A stretch of DNA of 64,000 bases from Anabaena lutea FACHB-196 (lineage in GTDB: Bacteria > Cyanobacteriota > Cyanobacteriia > Cyanobacteriales > Nostocaceae), in the NCBI RefSeq assembly GCF_014698305.1, contig NZ_JACJST010000013.1, forward strand, positions 108,519-172,518, given 5' to 3'. Positions 56,015-64,000 of this stretch are shown here, piece by piece. Every line of letters begins with the position of its first letter. Within the stretch, counting starts at the first letter, position 1. The position numbers and the translations under genes were made by a program. The notes under the pieces are model-generated. The model searched no databases. It saw nothing but the letters and a program-made list of their open reading frames with translations, and was not told the origin of the DNA.

Positions 56015-56386
56015 CTATATCAAGTCAGCGTTACGGTTAAAAGTCTGACAATTTAATTTTCCATCTTCTTGAATACATAGAGAAAAGTATCGAATCTGCC
56101 GCCAACAGCCGTAAATATTGTTAATAATTTTGCGCTTTTTCTTGGAAAGGCGTTGACGGACGATTTCATTAGGACAAAGTATTTCTAAAGTACCTATACC
56201 ATCTTTATCATCGACAACACGAAACAAGCAGTCTTGTAACATAGCACGGGTACTGCTGTCAAAAAAGCGCTTAAATCGCTGAAGCTTTTCGCCTTCAGTC
56301 ATTTTGCTAACGGGATTCATTGTAGTAAATAAATCCTCATTTTCTATGTCGAAGTCATCATCATCAAAGTCGTAGGGGTTAATCAT
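56015..56386 (-). CDS. Hypothetical protein, 123 aa
   Basis: The product begins with an acidic stretch (MINPYDFDDDDFDIENEDLF), then a basic helical core (GEKLQRFKRFFDSSTRAMLQ) and VDDKDGIGTLEILCPNEIVR followed by RLSKKKRKI. I do not recognise the family. Composition suggests a nucleic-acid-binding or regulatory protein, but this is weak. It is divergent from clpB by 367 bp. Confidence 0.65.
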   Translation of the reverse strand: MINPYDFDDDDFDIENEDLFTTMNPVSKMTEGEKLQRFKRFFDSSTRAMLQDCLFRVVDDKDGIGTLEILCPNEIVRQRLSKKKRKIINNIYGCWRQIRYFSLCIQEDGKLNCQTFNRNADLI

Positions 56387-56753
56387 CTTCAGTATTCACT
56401 AAGTACCTTGGCATAATTAAATATAAAACTTCGTTTCTTTTCCTTTCCCCTACCAGGGGGTAGGCTTTGACTCTCTCTTAGCTAAGTAGGGTGAAATAAC
56501 CAAAATGTGTGAATAAAAGTAAATAAGGCTCAAACCCTTTTCCCTTTGCTCCCTGCTCCCTGCTCCCCTGCCTTGCCACAACGATAATTATTCACACCAA
56601 CCTACTTACCGGGGTAAAATTTCCCGCTATAAAACTCAGTTTGTTGATAACACTACTTTATCAGGATGTGAAGACCGATCCTGGTAAGGGCTTGGGTGTT
56701 TTTACAATGACGATATTAGAGACTGCCGCTGGAGTAGTTTATCAAAAAAGCCT
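56387..56753. promoter_or_regulatory. clpB upstream region
   Basis: The 367 bp hold a GCTCCCT tandem repeat (56537-56572) and no gene. A CIRCE element (TTAGCACTC with its inverted partner) was looked for and not seen, so HrcA control of clpB is not supported from the sequence. Confidence 0.5.
56537..56572. repeat. STRR GCTCCCT heptamers
   Basis: Four GCTCCCT-type units in tandem (TTTGCTCCCTGCTCCCTGCT then CCCCTGCC) lie 180 bp before clpB. Confidence 0.75.
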
Positions 56754-59372
56754 ATGCAACCTACTAATCCTAACCAATTTACAGAAAAAGCCTGGGAAGC
56801 GATCGCTCATACCCCTGATGTCGTCAAGCAATACCAGCAACAGCAGCTAGAAAGTGAACACCTGATGAAAGCGCTGTTGGAACAAGATGGACTAACTACC
56901 CCAATTTTAACTAAAGCAGGTGTCAACCTCCAAAAACTGCGCGATCGCACCGACCAATTTATTTTACGTCAGCCCAAAGTATCAGGTAGCAGCACTTCTG
57001 TATACTTAGGGAAAAGCTTAGATACACTGTTAGATAGGGCTGATGCATATCGTAAAGAATTTAAAGACGAGTATATTTCCGTCGAACACTTATTGCTAGG
57101 TTACGCCAAAGATGACCGCTTTGGCAAAAGTCTATTCCAAGAATTTGGCTTAGAAGAAAGCAAATTAAAGAATATCATTAAACAAATTCGGGGGAGTCAA
57201 AAAGTGACAGATCAAAGTCCAGAAGGGAAATATCAATCACTGGAAAAATATGGGCGTGACTTGACAGATGCAGCACGCAAAGGTCAATTAGATCCAGTAA
57301 TTGGGCGTGATGATGAAATTCGCCGTACCATCCAAATTCTCTCCCGTCGGACTAAAAATAACCCTGTTTTAATTGGTGAACCTGGTGTTGGTAAAACAGC
57401 CATTGCCGAAGGTTTAGCACAGCGGATAGTAGCTGGTGATGTTCCTCAATCTCTTAAAGATAGGACATTAATTAGTTTAGATATGGGGGCTTTAATTGCC
57501 GGAGCAAAATTTCGAGGTGAATTTGAAGAACGCCTGAAAGCAGTATTAAAAGAAGTTACCGATTCGGGTGGGAATATAGTTTTATTTATCGACGAAATTC
57601 ATACCGTTGTCGGTGCAGGTGCAACCCAAGGCGCAATGGATGCGGGAAACTTGTTAAAACCGATGTTAGCGCGGGGAGAATTGCGTTGTATTGGGGCGAC
57701 AACTTTGGATGAATATCGTAAGCACATCGAAAAAGATGCAGCTTTAGAAAGACGCTTCCAACAAGTTTATGTAGATCAACCCACTGTAGAAGATACAGTT
57801 TCGATTCTGCGCGGTTTGCGAGAACGCTATGAAAACCACCACGGGGTAAAGATTTCTGATAGTGCGTTGGTTGCAGCTGCCACATTATCGAGTCGTTATA
57901 TAAGCGATCGCTTTTTACCAGACAAAGCCATCGACTTAGTAGACGAAGCCGCAGCTAGGCTGAAAATGGAGATTACCTCCAAACCCGAAGAACTTGACGA
58001 AATCGACCGCAAGATTTTACAACTGGAAATGGAAAAACTTTCCTTGCAAAAAGAAAGTGATGCCGCTTCCAGAGAACGCCTAGAAAGATTAGAAAAAGAA
58101 ATTGCAGACCTCAAAGAAGAACAAAGAACTTTGAGTACACAATGGCAATCGGAAAAAAGCATTATCGACAAAATTCAATCTGTGAAAAAAGAGATTGAAA
58201 AAGTTAATCTAGAAATCCAGCAAGCAAAAAGAGAGTATGACCTTAACCGCGCTGCTAAGTTGGAATACGGCGATTTAACAGATTTGCATCGTAAATTAGA
58301 AGATGCAGAAACTGAACTAGCAAACACTCAAGGAACTGGTAAATCTTTATTGCGAGAAGAAGTTACCGAATCTGATATCGCCGAAATTATTTCTAAGTGG
58401 ACAGGAATTCCCATCAGCAAATTGGTAGAATCAGAAAAAGAAAAACTGCTGCAATTAGAAGATGAACTCCACCGCCGGGTTATCGGCCAATCTGAAGCAG
58501 TAACAGCCGTAGCAGATGCAATTCAACGTTCTCGCGCCGGACTTTCTGATCCTAATCGTCCCATAGCTAGTTTTATTTTCCTCGGTCCCACCGGTGTAGG
58601 TAAAACTGAATTAGCCAAAGCCCTAGCTGCATATATGTTCGACACTGAAGAAGCTTTGGTGCGGATAGATATGTCAGAATATATGGAGAAACACACCGTT
58701 TCCCGGTTAATTGGTGCGCCTCCTGGATATGTGGGTTATGAAGAAGGGGGACAATTAACGGAAGCAATTCGTCGTCGTCCTTACGCTGTGATTCTTTTCG
58801 ATGAAATTGAAAAAGCCCACCCCGATGTATTTAATGTCTTTCTGCAAATTCTGGATGATGGTCGCGTCACCGATGCCCAAGGGCGGACAGTAGACTTTAA
58901 AAATAGCATTATTATCATGACTAGTAACATCGGTTCCCAGTACATTCTCGATGTGTCTGGTGACGATTCCCGTTATGATGAAATGCGTCATCGAGTCATG
59001 GAAGCGATGCGAAGTAGCTTCCGTCCTGAGTTTCTCAACCGAGTTGATGAATTTATTATCTTCCACAGTTTGCAAAAATTGGAATTACGGCAAATTGTCC
59101 AATTGCAAGTAGAAAGACTCAGAGAAAGATTAATCGACAGAAAAATGTCCCTGCGACTCTCAGGAGCGGCACTTGACTTTTTGGCAGAAGTAGGGTATGA
59201 TCCTGTTTTCGGAGCTAGACCACTGAAACGTGCGATTCAGCGAGAATTAGAAACGCAAATTGCCAAAGCTATTTTACGCGGTGAATTCCACGACGGTGAT
59301 ACAATTTTTGTTGATGTTCAAAACGAACGTCTTGCTTTTAGTCGCTTACCCGTTGAAGTTTTTACCAGCTAA
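56754..59372 (+). CDS. clpB: ATP-dependent chaperone ClpB
   Basis: ClpB (872 residues) has the two-repeat N-domain (from [20 protein letters not shown]), AAA module 1 with Walker A GEPGVGKT at 208-215, a coiled-coil M-domain at about 405-525 ([20 protein letters not shown]) and AAA module 2 with Walker A GPTGVGKT and [20 protein letters not shown]. It disaggregates proteins with DnaK. No ClpP-binding IGF loop is expected or seen. It is transcribed alone with a hairpin after the stop. Confidence 0.98.
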   Translation: MQPTNPNQFTEKAWEAIAHTPDVVKQYQQQQLESEHLMKALLEQDGLTTPILTKAGVNLQKLRDRTDQFILRQPKVSGSSTSVYLGKSLDTLLDRADAYRKEFKDEYISVEHLLLGYAKDDRFGKSLFQEFGLEESKLKNIIKQIRGSQKVTDQSPEGKYQSLEKYGRDLTDAARKGQLDPVIGRDDEIRRTIQILSRRTKNNPVLIGEPGVGKTAIAEGLAQRIVAGDVPQSLKDRTLISLDMGALIAGAKFRGEFEERLKAVLKEVTDSGGNIVLFIDEIHTVVGAGATQGAMDAGNLLKPMLARGELRCIGATTLDEYRKHIEKDAALERRFQQVYVDQPTVEDTVSILRGLRERYENHHGVKISDSALVAAATLSSRYISDRFLPDKAIDLVDEAAARLKMEITSKPEELDEIDRKILQLEMEKLSLQKESDAASRERLERLEKEIADLKEEQRTLSTQWQSEKSIIDKIQSVKKEIEKVNLEIQQAKREYDLNRAAKLEYGDLTDLHRKLEDAETELANTQGTGKSLLREEVTESDIAEIISKWTGIPISKLVESEKEKLLQLEDELHRRVIGQSEAVTAVADAIQRSRAGLSDPNRPIASFIFLGPTGVGKTELAKALAAYMFDTEEALVRIDMSEYMEKHTVSRLIGAPPGYVGYEEGGQLTEAIRRRPYAVILFDEIEKAHPDVFNVFLQILDDGRVTDAQGRTVDFKNSIIIMTSNIGSQYILDVSGDDSRYDEMRHRVMEAMRSSFRPEFLNRVDEFIIFHSLQKLELRQIVQLQVERLRERLIDRKMSLRLSGAALDFLAEVGYDPVFGARPLKRAIQRELETQIAKAILRGEFHDGDTIFVDVQNERLAFSRLPVEVFTS

Positions 59373-59388
59373 ATAAATCAAATTTATC

Positions 59389-59415
59389 AACCCGGTTGCT
59401 TTAAGCCATCGGGTT
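59389..59415 (+). terminator. Hairpin after clpB
   Basis: AACCCG and CGGGTT pair around a 15-base loop in which GCTT and AAGC can also pair; TTGTTAAAATC follows. It lies 17 bp after the clpB stop. Confidence 0.6.
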
Positions 59416-59819
59416 TGTTAAAATCTTCGACAAATTAAAATTTTTTAAGTCTTGTGTTTAAGTCTTGCTGGCGATTCACAGGAAATTACGATAAGTACCT
59501 CGGCAAAATTAATGTAAGTATTCAGGATAGAGAATTCTCTAAGTCAGGAGAATAAAGACTTTTCGAGTCAAATTTAATGATTTTGATAAAATCTTGCTTC
59601 TCTCTATTCTTTATTTCATAAGCATTCTGAACCAAAGGTCTGCGAAGCGTCTCCTGAATTCTTACAAATTAATTAGACATTTTTCCAAAAAATAGAAATC
59701 CCTGGAATCTTGTTCTGTTTCCTGTTCCCCGTTCCCTTTCCAAAAGGTACAATTTATTTGGCACGACTACTTAAATCAATCTATTTTTGACTATTAATAA
59801 AATTGCAAACATTTGAACT
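59416..59819. other. Gap between clpB and the Nif11-like gene with a MITE
   Basis: Apart from the MITE copy at 59514-59665 and a CCTGTTCCCCGTTCCC repeat fragment near 59722, nothing was seen in this stretch. Confidence 0.5.
59514..59665 (+). mobile_element. MITE copy 3 (152 bp)
   Basis: The ends GTAAGTATTCAGGA and TCCTGAATTCTTAC are intact. The interior is nearly identical to copy 4 through GGAGAATAAAGACTTTTCGA, AATTTAATGATTTTGATAAA and AAAGGTCTGCGAAGCGTCTC, which suggests recent duplication of this type. Confidence 0.78.
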
Positions 59820-60044
59820 ATGTCCTTAGAACAAGTTGAAAGCTTTTATGAGATGTTGAGTTCACAGCCAGAAATTTATAGACAATACCAAAATAACTGC
59901 TGTCAGGAAGGATTTTTTAGTAGTTGTCATTGGGATACCAAAAAAATTGTCAATTTTGCCGCAACTCTTGGCTACAACTTTACGGAAGGTGAATTAGAGG
60001 AATTATTTTTTGCAAGTGAACCGATGAAACTAATTAGGAATTAG
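59820..60044 (+). CDS. Nif11-like leader-peptide family protein
   Basis: The 74 residues begin MSLEQVESFYEMLSSQPEIY and contain the Nif11-type helix pattern with a later AATLGYNFTEGELEELF segment. There are two cysteine sites (NNCCQEG, SSCHW) but no double-glycine cleavage site, so it is more like a stand-alone Nif11 protein than a processed natural-product precursor. It is flanked by same-orientation MITE copies, and its TAG stop forms the first bases of an AGGACTTACGC repeat. Confidence 0.72.
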   Translation: MSLEQVESFYEMLSSQPEIYRQYQNNCCQEGFFSSCHWDTKKIVNFAATLGYNFTEGELEELFFASEPMKLIRN

Positions 60045-60120
60045 GACTTACGCTAATTAATTGTTTGTAGTGAGGTTTTTAGACTTGAAAGTAGGTCTAA
60101 AGCCCCAACTACAAACGTAA
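60043..60120. mobile_element. Partial AGGACTTACGC element fused to MITE copy 4
   Basis: It begins AGGACTTACGC, the same end as the 16.8-kb element, and contains the inverted repeat GTTTGTAGT/ACTACAAAC around an inner TAGACTT/AGGTCTA pair. Its right side runs into CGTAAGTATTTAGGA, so its own right end and the left end of MITE copy 4 share CGTAAGT. Confidence 0.55.
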
Positions 60121-60265
60121 GTATTTAGGATAGACAATACTCCAAGTCAGGAGAATAAAGACTTTTCGAGTCAAATTTAATGATTTTGATAAAATCTTGC
60201 TTCTCTCTATTCTTCATTTCATAAGCATTCTGAACCAAAGGTCTGCGAAGCGTCTCCTGAATTCT
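60117..60265 (+). mobile_element. MITE copy 4 (149 bp), degenerate right end
   Basis: The left end GTAAGTATTTAGGA differs by one base from the consensus. The right end stops at TCCTGAATTCT and lacks the final TTAC. Interior sequence is nearly the same as copy 3. Confidence 0.75.
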
Positions 60266-60419
60266 GTTCGATAAAAATTTAATTAAACTTGTCTTAACCT
60301 ATTAACTAGTTGTTTCTTAAAACTATAGCTATAAATTCCTAGAAGCCTTTATCAATAAATAGATAAACAGCAGATTTTACCTCTTGCTGTTTAAAACAGC
60401 TTTTCAGGAGAATTTATTT
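60266..60419 (+). promoter_or_regulatory. Promoter and ribosome-binding region of the exported nuclease-like gene
   Basis: AT-rich sequence ends in CAGGAGAATTTATTT directly before the ATG at 60420. The CAGGAG 9 bases before this ATG is the reason for choosing it over the upstream frame start at 60384. Confidence 0.6.
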
Positions 60420-63400
60420 ATGGCACTCGCAGCAGGAAACATCGCATTTGTTGGTTTTAATGCGGATGGAAATGACGATTTTGCTTTTGTGGCAATCGTT
60501 GATATTAATGCAGGGGAAAGCATTACCTTTGAGGATAATGAATGGGACGGTTCTGCCTTTAATACAGGTGAAGGTAGATTTACTTGGACAGCTACTTCTC
60601 CAGTGACAGCAGGTACTATTGTTAGTATTAGTAGCACGAGTTTAACCTCTAAATCTGCAAGTACAGGCACACTCTCTACAGGCACAATTGCCCTTGGTAA
60701 TAGTGACGAATCGATTTACGCCTATCAAGGATCTGCGGCTACGCCAACATTTATCACCGCGATTTCTAGCAATGCTTTTAGTAATGCTGCAACTGGTACT
60801 CTAACAAACACGGGACTAACGGCTGGGGTAAATGCCCTGGCATTATCTGGTAGTATTGATGTTGCGGAATACAATGGTTCCCGTAGTGGACAAGCAAACT
60901 TTGCTTCATATCTCTCGCTGATTAATAATCCCGCTAACTGGCAAACACAGGACGGTGCCGGCAACCAAAGTAATGATGGTACTGCCCCTGATGTACCTTT
61001 TAGTTCAGCAGCATTTGCGATCGGCACAGTTACACAACCCACAGTTAACTTATCTGTAAGTTCTAACGTTGGTACAGAAGCAGGTACAACAGTAATCACA
61101 GTCACAGCCACAGCCTCTAGTGCCGTTTCTGGCAACCAGACTGTTAACTTGGGAGTATCGGGAACTGGTATTACTGCCAGCGATTACTACCTCAGCAATA
61201 CCACAATTACTATTCCCAACGGACAAACTGCTGGTTCTGTCTCCTTCATTGTTGCTGATGATGCTGTAGTTGAAGCCACAGAAACTGCCACTTTAACGAT
61301 TAGTACACCCTCTGCTGGTATTAGTTTAGGTGCTACGACTTCCCAAAACATTACGATTACCAACAACGACTCCAGCTTTTTAACGAAAGTTGGCGGCATC
61401 ACCAGTGTTAATGGTGCCGAAATACCCGCCTTTGATCCAGGAAGCGATCGTCTATTTGTCGTTGCTGGCAATACCGTCGAATTTTATACCGTTAGCAATA
61501 CAGGTTCTCTGGCTGCGGCTGGTAGTTTGACTCCCGGAATCACTCCTCCTGCTGGTACTGCATTAATTCCCAACAGCGTAGCAGTGAAAAATGGTGTTGC
61601 AGCTGTTGCTTATGCCATCCAAAACACCACAACCAACGCCCAAGAAACTGGTAAGGTCGCCTTTTTCAATGCCGCAGATGGCAGCTTTATTAGTGCAGTC
61701 GATGTGGGTGCATTGCCTGATATGCTCACTTTTACACCCGATGGCACGAAGGTATTGGTAGCCAACGAAGGTGAACCCAACAGCTACGGACAGGCAAATT
61801 CTGTTGATCCAGAAGGTTCTGTTAGCATTATTGATATTTCGGGTGGTGTTGTCGGTGCAACAGTGCAAACTGCCACTTTCACCAGTTTTAACAGTCAGAT
61901 TGCATCGCTCAAAGCTGCTGGTGTGAGAATTACCGGACCTGGTGCTACAGTTGCCCAGGATGTGGAACCAGAATACATAGCAGTAGATCCAGATGGTTTA
62001 ACCGCACGGATTACCCTGCAAGAAAACAATGCGATCGCCATTCTGGATATTGCCACTGCCACAATCACCCAAATTCTGCCCCTTGGGAGCAAAGATCACA
62101 GTCTTCCTGGTAATGGCATAGATGCCAGCGATCAGGATGGTGGCATCAACATTCGCAACGTGCCTGTGTTTGGATTATATCAACCAGATGCGATCGCTAG
62201 TTTCACAGTTAACGGACAAACCTACTACATCACTGCTAACGAAGGTGATTCCCGCAACTACACAGGATTTAACGAGGAAATCCGTGTTGGTAATGCCAGC
62301 TATGTTTTAGATCCAACTGTTTTCCCCAATGCTACAACCCTGAAGCAAAACGCCAACCTGGGAAGATTGCAACTAACCAACGCCACAGGGGACACCGACG
62401 GAGACGGAGATATTGATCGAATTGAAGCATTTGGGGCGCGTTCCTTTTCCATTTGGAATGCTAACGGTACTCAGGTCTTTGATAGTGGCGACCAACTCGA
62501 ACAAATCACAGCTACGCAAGTCCCAACCTTATTTAACTCCGATGGTCAAGCTGCCACCTTTGACAGCCGTAGCGACAACAAAGGGCCAGAACCGGAAGGC
62601 GTTGTAATTGGAGTCATCAACGATCGCACCTATGCCTTTATCGGTCTAGAACGTACAGGAGATGTGATTGTCTATGATGTCAGCAATCCTAACCAACCAC
62701 AATTTATACAGTACATCAATACACCAGAAGATGTTGCACCCGAAGGACTGACCTTTATCTCCGCAGCAGACAGTCCCACAGGCAAACCCCTTTTAGTCAT
62801 CGCCAACGAAGTTAGCAAAACCGTTGCGGTATTTGAAGTTAACCCACCAGTCAGCATCCGTGATATTCAAGGCGCTGGACATACTTCCCCACTAGTAGGG
62901 CAAAATGTTAACGGTGTCGCAGGTATTGTCACTACCGTGGCTAATAACGGGTTCTATTTCCAAGACCCCAATCCAGACAATGACGACCGAACCAGCGAAG
63001 CTATTTTCGTCTTCACCTCATCAGCACCAACCGTACAAGTAGGCGACTCAATCACAGTCAGTGGAACAGTAACAGAATTCCGTCCGGGTGGCGCTGGCGG
63101 TACTAACAACTTAACTATCACAGAGATTACTAGCCCTTCAATTACCGTACTTTCCAATGGCAATTCCTTACCAGCTGCCATAGTTTTAGGTAATGGAGGT
63201 CGGGCAATTCCTACCACAGTCATTGATAACGATAGTAATGGTCAGGTAGGAAACGGTACATTTGACCCAGACCAAGACGGGATAGACTTCTATGAAAGTC
63301 TTGAAGGAATGCGGGTACAGATTAATAATCCTGTGACAGTTAGCCCAACCAATCAATTTGGGGAAATTTGGGTATTGGCTGATGATGGGGTAAATGCCAC

Positions 63401-63875
63401 CGGTAGGACAGCCCGTGGTGGTGTGGGGATTAGTCAAGGTGACTTTAATCCAGAACGTATCCAAATTGACGATACTCTCACTGGTGGAACTTCTCCCAAT
63501 GTCAGTGTAGGAGCGCAGCTAGGCACTATCGTCGGGGTAGTAGACTATAGCTTCGGCAACTATGAAATATTGCCAACTACTGCACCTACTGTAGTTACAC
63601 CAAGCACTCTGACTAAAGAGGTCACAAACCTCACTCCTACAGCTAATCAACTGACAATTGCCACCTTTAACGTCGAAAATCTTGATCCTGGTGATGGTGC
63701 AACTAAGTTTAATAATTTAGCTAATCGCATTGTCAATAATTTGAAATCACCAGACATTATCACTCTAGAAGAAATTCAGGATAATAACGGCCCTACCAAC
63801 GACAGCGTAGTTGATGCCAGTACAACATACCAGACTTTAATTAATGCCATTGCTGCGGCTGGTGGCCCCACATAG
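60420..63875 (+). CDS. Large exported multi-domain protein with truncated endonuclease/exonuclease/phosphatase domain
   Basis: The frame has 1151 residues. Domains in order: an N-terminal module (MALAAGNIAFVGFNADGNDD FAF) to about 205; a Calx-beta-like domain about 210-320 (TVNLSVSSNVGTEAGTT); a beta-propeller-like choice-of-anchor region about 330-815; an OB-like region about 820-1050 (VSGTVTEFRPGGAGGTNNLT); then the start of an EEP nuclease domain from about 1085 (LTIATFNVENLDPG, IITLEEIQDNNGP). The frame stops at AAAGGPT, where the rest of the EEP domain should follow. No classical signal peptide is visible, so a type I export route with lost C-terminal signals is possible. Confidence 0.82.
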   Translation: MALAAGNIAFVGFNADGNDDFAFVAIVDINAGESITFEDNEWDGSAFNTGEGRFTWTATSPVTAGTIVSISSTSLTSKSASTGTLSTGTIALGNSDESIYAYQGSAATPTFITAISSNAFSNAATGTLTNTGLTAGVNALALSGSIDVAEYNGSRSGQANFASYLSLINNPANWQTQDGAGNQSNDGTAPDVPFSSAAFAIGTVTQPTVNLSVSSNVGTEAGTTVITVTATASSAVSGNQTVNLGVSGTGITASDYYLSNTTITIPNGQTAGSVSFIVADDAVVEATETATLTISTPSAGISLGATTSQNITITNNDSSFLTKVGGITSVNGAEIPAFDPGSDRLFVVAGNTVEFYTVSNTGSLAAAGSLTPGITPPAGTALIPNSVAVKNGVAAVAYAIQNTTTNAQETGKVAFFNAADGSFISAVDVGALPDMLTFTPDGTKVLVANEGEPNSYGQANSVDPEGSVSIIDISGGVVGATVQTATFTSFNSQIASLKAAGVRITGPGATVAQDVEPEYIAVDPDGLTARITLQENNAIAILDIATATITQILPLGSKDHSLPGNGIDASDQDGGINIRNVPVFGLYQPDAIASFTVNGQTYYITANEGDSRNYTGFNEEIRVGNASYVLDPTVFPNATTLKQNANLGRLQLTNATGDTDGDGDIDRIEAFGARSFSIWNANGTQVFDSGDQLEQITATQVPTLFNSDGQAATFDSRSDNKGPEPEGVVIGVINDRTYAFIGLERTGDVIVYDVSNPNQPQFIQYINTPEDVAPEGLTFISAADSPTGKPLLVIANEVSKTVAVFEVNPPVSIRDIQGAGHTSPLVGQNVNGVAGIVTTVANNGFYFQDPNPDNDDRTSEAIFVFTSSAPTVQVGDSITVSGTVTEFRPGGAGGTNNLTITEITSPSITVLSNGNSLPAAIVLGNGGRAIPTTVIDNDSNGQVGNGTFDPDQDGIDFYESLEGMRVQINNPVTVSPTNQFGEIWVLADDGVNATGRTARGGVGISQGDFNPERIQIDDTLTGGTSPNVSVGAQLGTIVGVVDYSFGNYEILPTTAPTVVTPSTLTKEVTNLTPTANQLTIATFNVENLDPGDGATKFNNLANRIVNNLKSPDIITLEEIQDNNGPTNDSVVDASTTYQTLINAIAAAGGPT

Positions 63876-64000
63876 GGAGCAACGCGATTTTGTGAGGTAG
63901 GGCAAAAAAAGTGCGATCGCCAAGTTAAAAACAGGCATCACTAAAAAATCTTTACCGTACAAAAAAATGATTTTACACATAACAAATAAATAATATTACT
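63873..64000. other. Foreign-looking sequence after the truncated nuclease domain
   Basis: From TAGGGAGCAACGCGATTTTG on, no reading frame continues the EEP domain. The 128 bp are non-coding in this window. An abrupt change at a TA inside a conserved domain suggests the end of an inserted element whose body lies beyond the window, but the element cannot be identified here. Confidence 0.4.

Noticed and set aside
56387..56753. CIRCE heat-shock operator upstream of clpB
   Set aside because: No TTAGCACTC inverted repeat was found.
59820..60044. Nif11 peptide as a lanthipeptide precursor with a biosynthetic cluster
   Set aside because: No double-glycine site is present, and no LanM, radical SAM or transporter gene lies nearby in the window.

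Overview
The window comes from a cyanobacterial chromosome, most likely a filamentous heterocyst-forming member of the Nostocales (Nostoc/Anabaena type). The evidence is the cyanobacterial ribosomal cluster layout (no S14 between L5 and S8, no L30 between S5 and L15), ndhN, chlL/chlN, an orange carotenoid protein, dense GCGATCGC (HIP1) octamers, and short tandem heptamer-type repeats (STRRs) in most intergenic gaps. The species cannot be fixed from sequence reading alone.

Layout. 1-10.1 kb: a leftward S10-spc ribosomal cluster, from rplC (L3) through rplO (L15) into a secY cut by the window edge, with STRRs in many of its gaps. 10.1-31 kb: mainly core and envelope genes. These are ndhN, a DUF3172-like protein, an AMIN-domain pair, a CPA2 antiporter with a C-terminal universal-stress-like region, an ABC-F ATPase, a Uma2 protein beside an inverted Uma2 remnant, an XRE regulator, a leucine-rich-repeat-variant protein, gpmI, secG, a matrixin-like metalloprotease, ocp, a GT4 glycosyltransferase, an MFS transporter and recO. 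31-39.2 kb: deoC, then an accessory stretch with an orphan C5 methyltransferase, a gutted ParA gene running into a hairpin array, a PIN-type pair, a dynamin-like/DUF697 GTPase, a DUF29 protein and a TumE-type pair. An initiator tRNA follows at 39.2 kb. 39.3-47.2 kb: an asparaginase, CGLD27, rsfS, two exopolysaccharide-type transferases (one fused to a STAS domain), queE and two conserved hypothetical genes.

47.2-51.3 kb is an accessory patch: an RHH/HNH pair, a ParD-like antitoxin whose PIN toxin has been cut and joined tail-to-tail to a cut YoeB-like toxin with its antitoxin, and a stand-alone caspase-like peptidase. 51.5-54.7 kb holds chlN, a DUF5331 gene and chlL, encoding light-independent protochlorophyllide reductase subunits. 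55.3-64 kb holds a Trp-rich small protein, clpB, a Nif11-like peptide and a large exported nuclease-like protein whose nuclease domain breaks off near the window end, possibly at an inserted element.

Four copies of a 139-174 bp non-coding element with 14-bp inverted ends (28.4, 55.3, 59.5 and 60.1 kb), all in one orientation, look like a MITE family. A second MITE type with AGGACTTA ends occurs at 16.8 kb and, in part, at 60.0 kb. The most notable observations are the double-truncated toxin collision with a decayed second copy nearby, the MITE family whose ends supply or abut stop codons, the STAS-sugar-transferase fusion, the caspase gene and the RHH-HNH pair.
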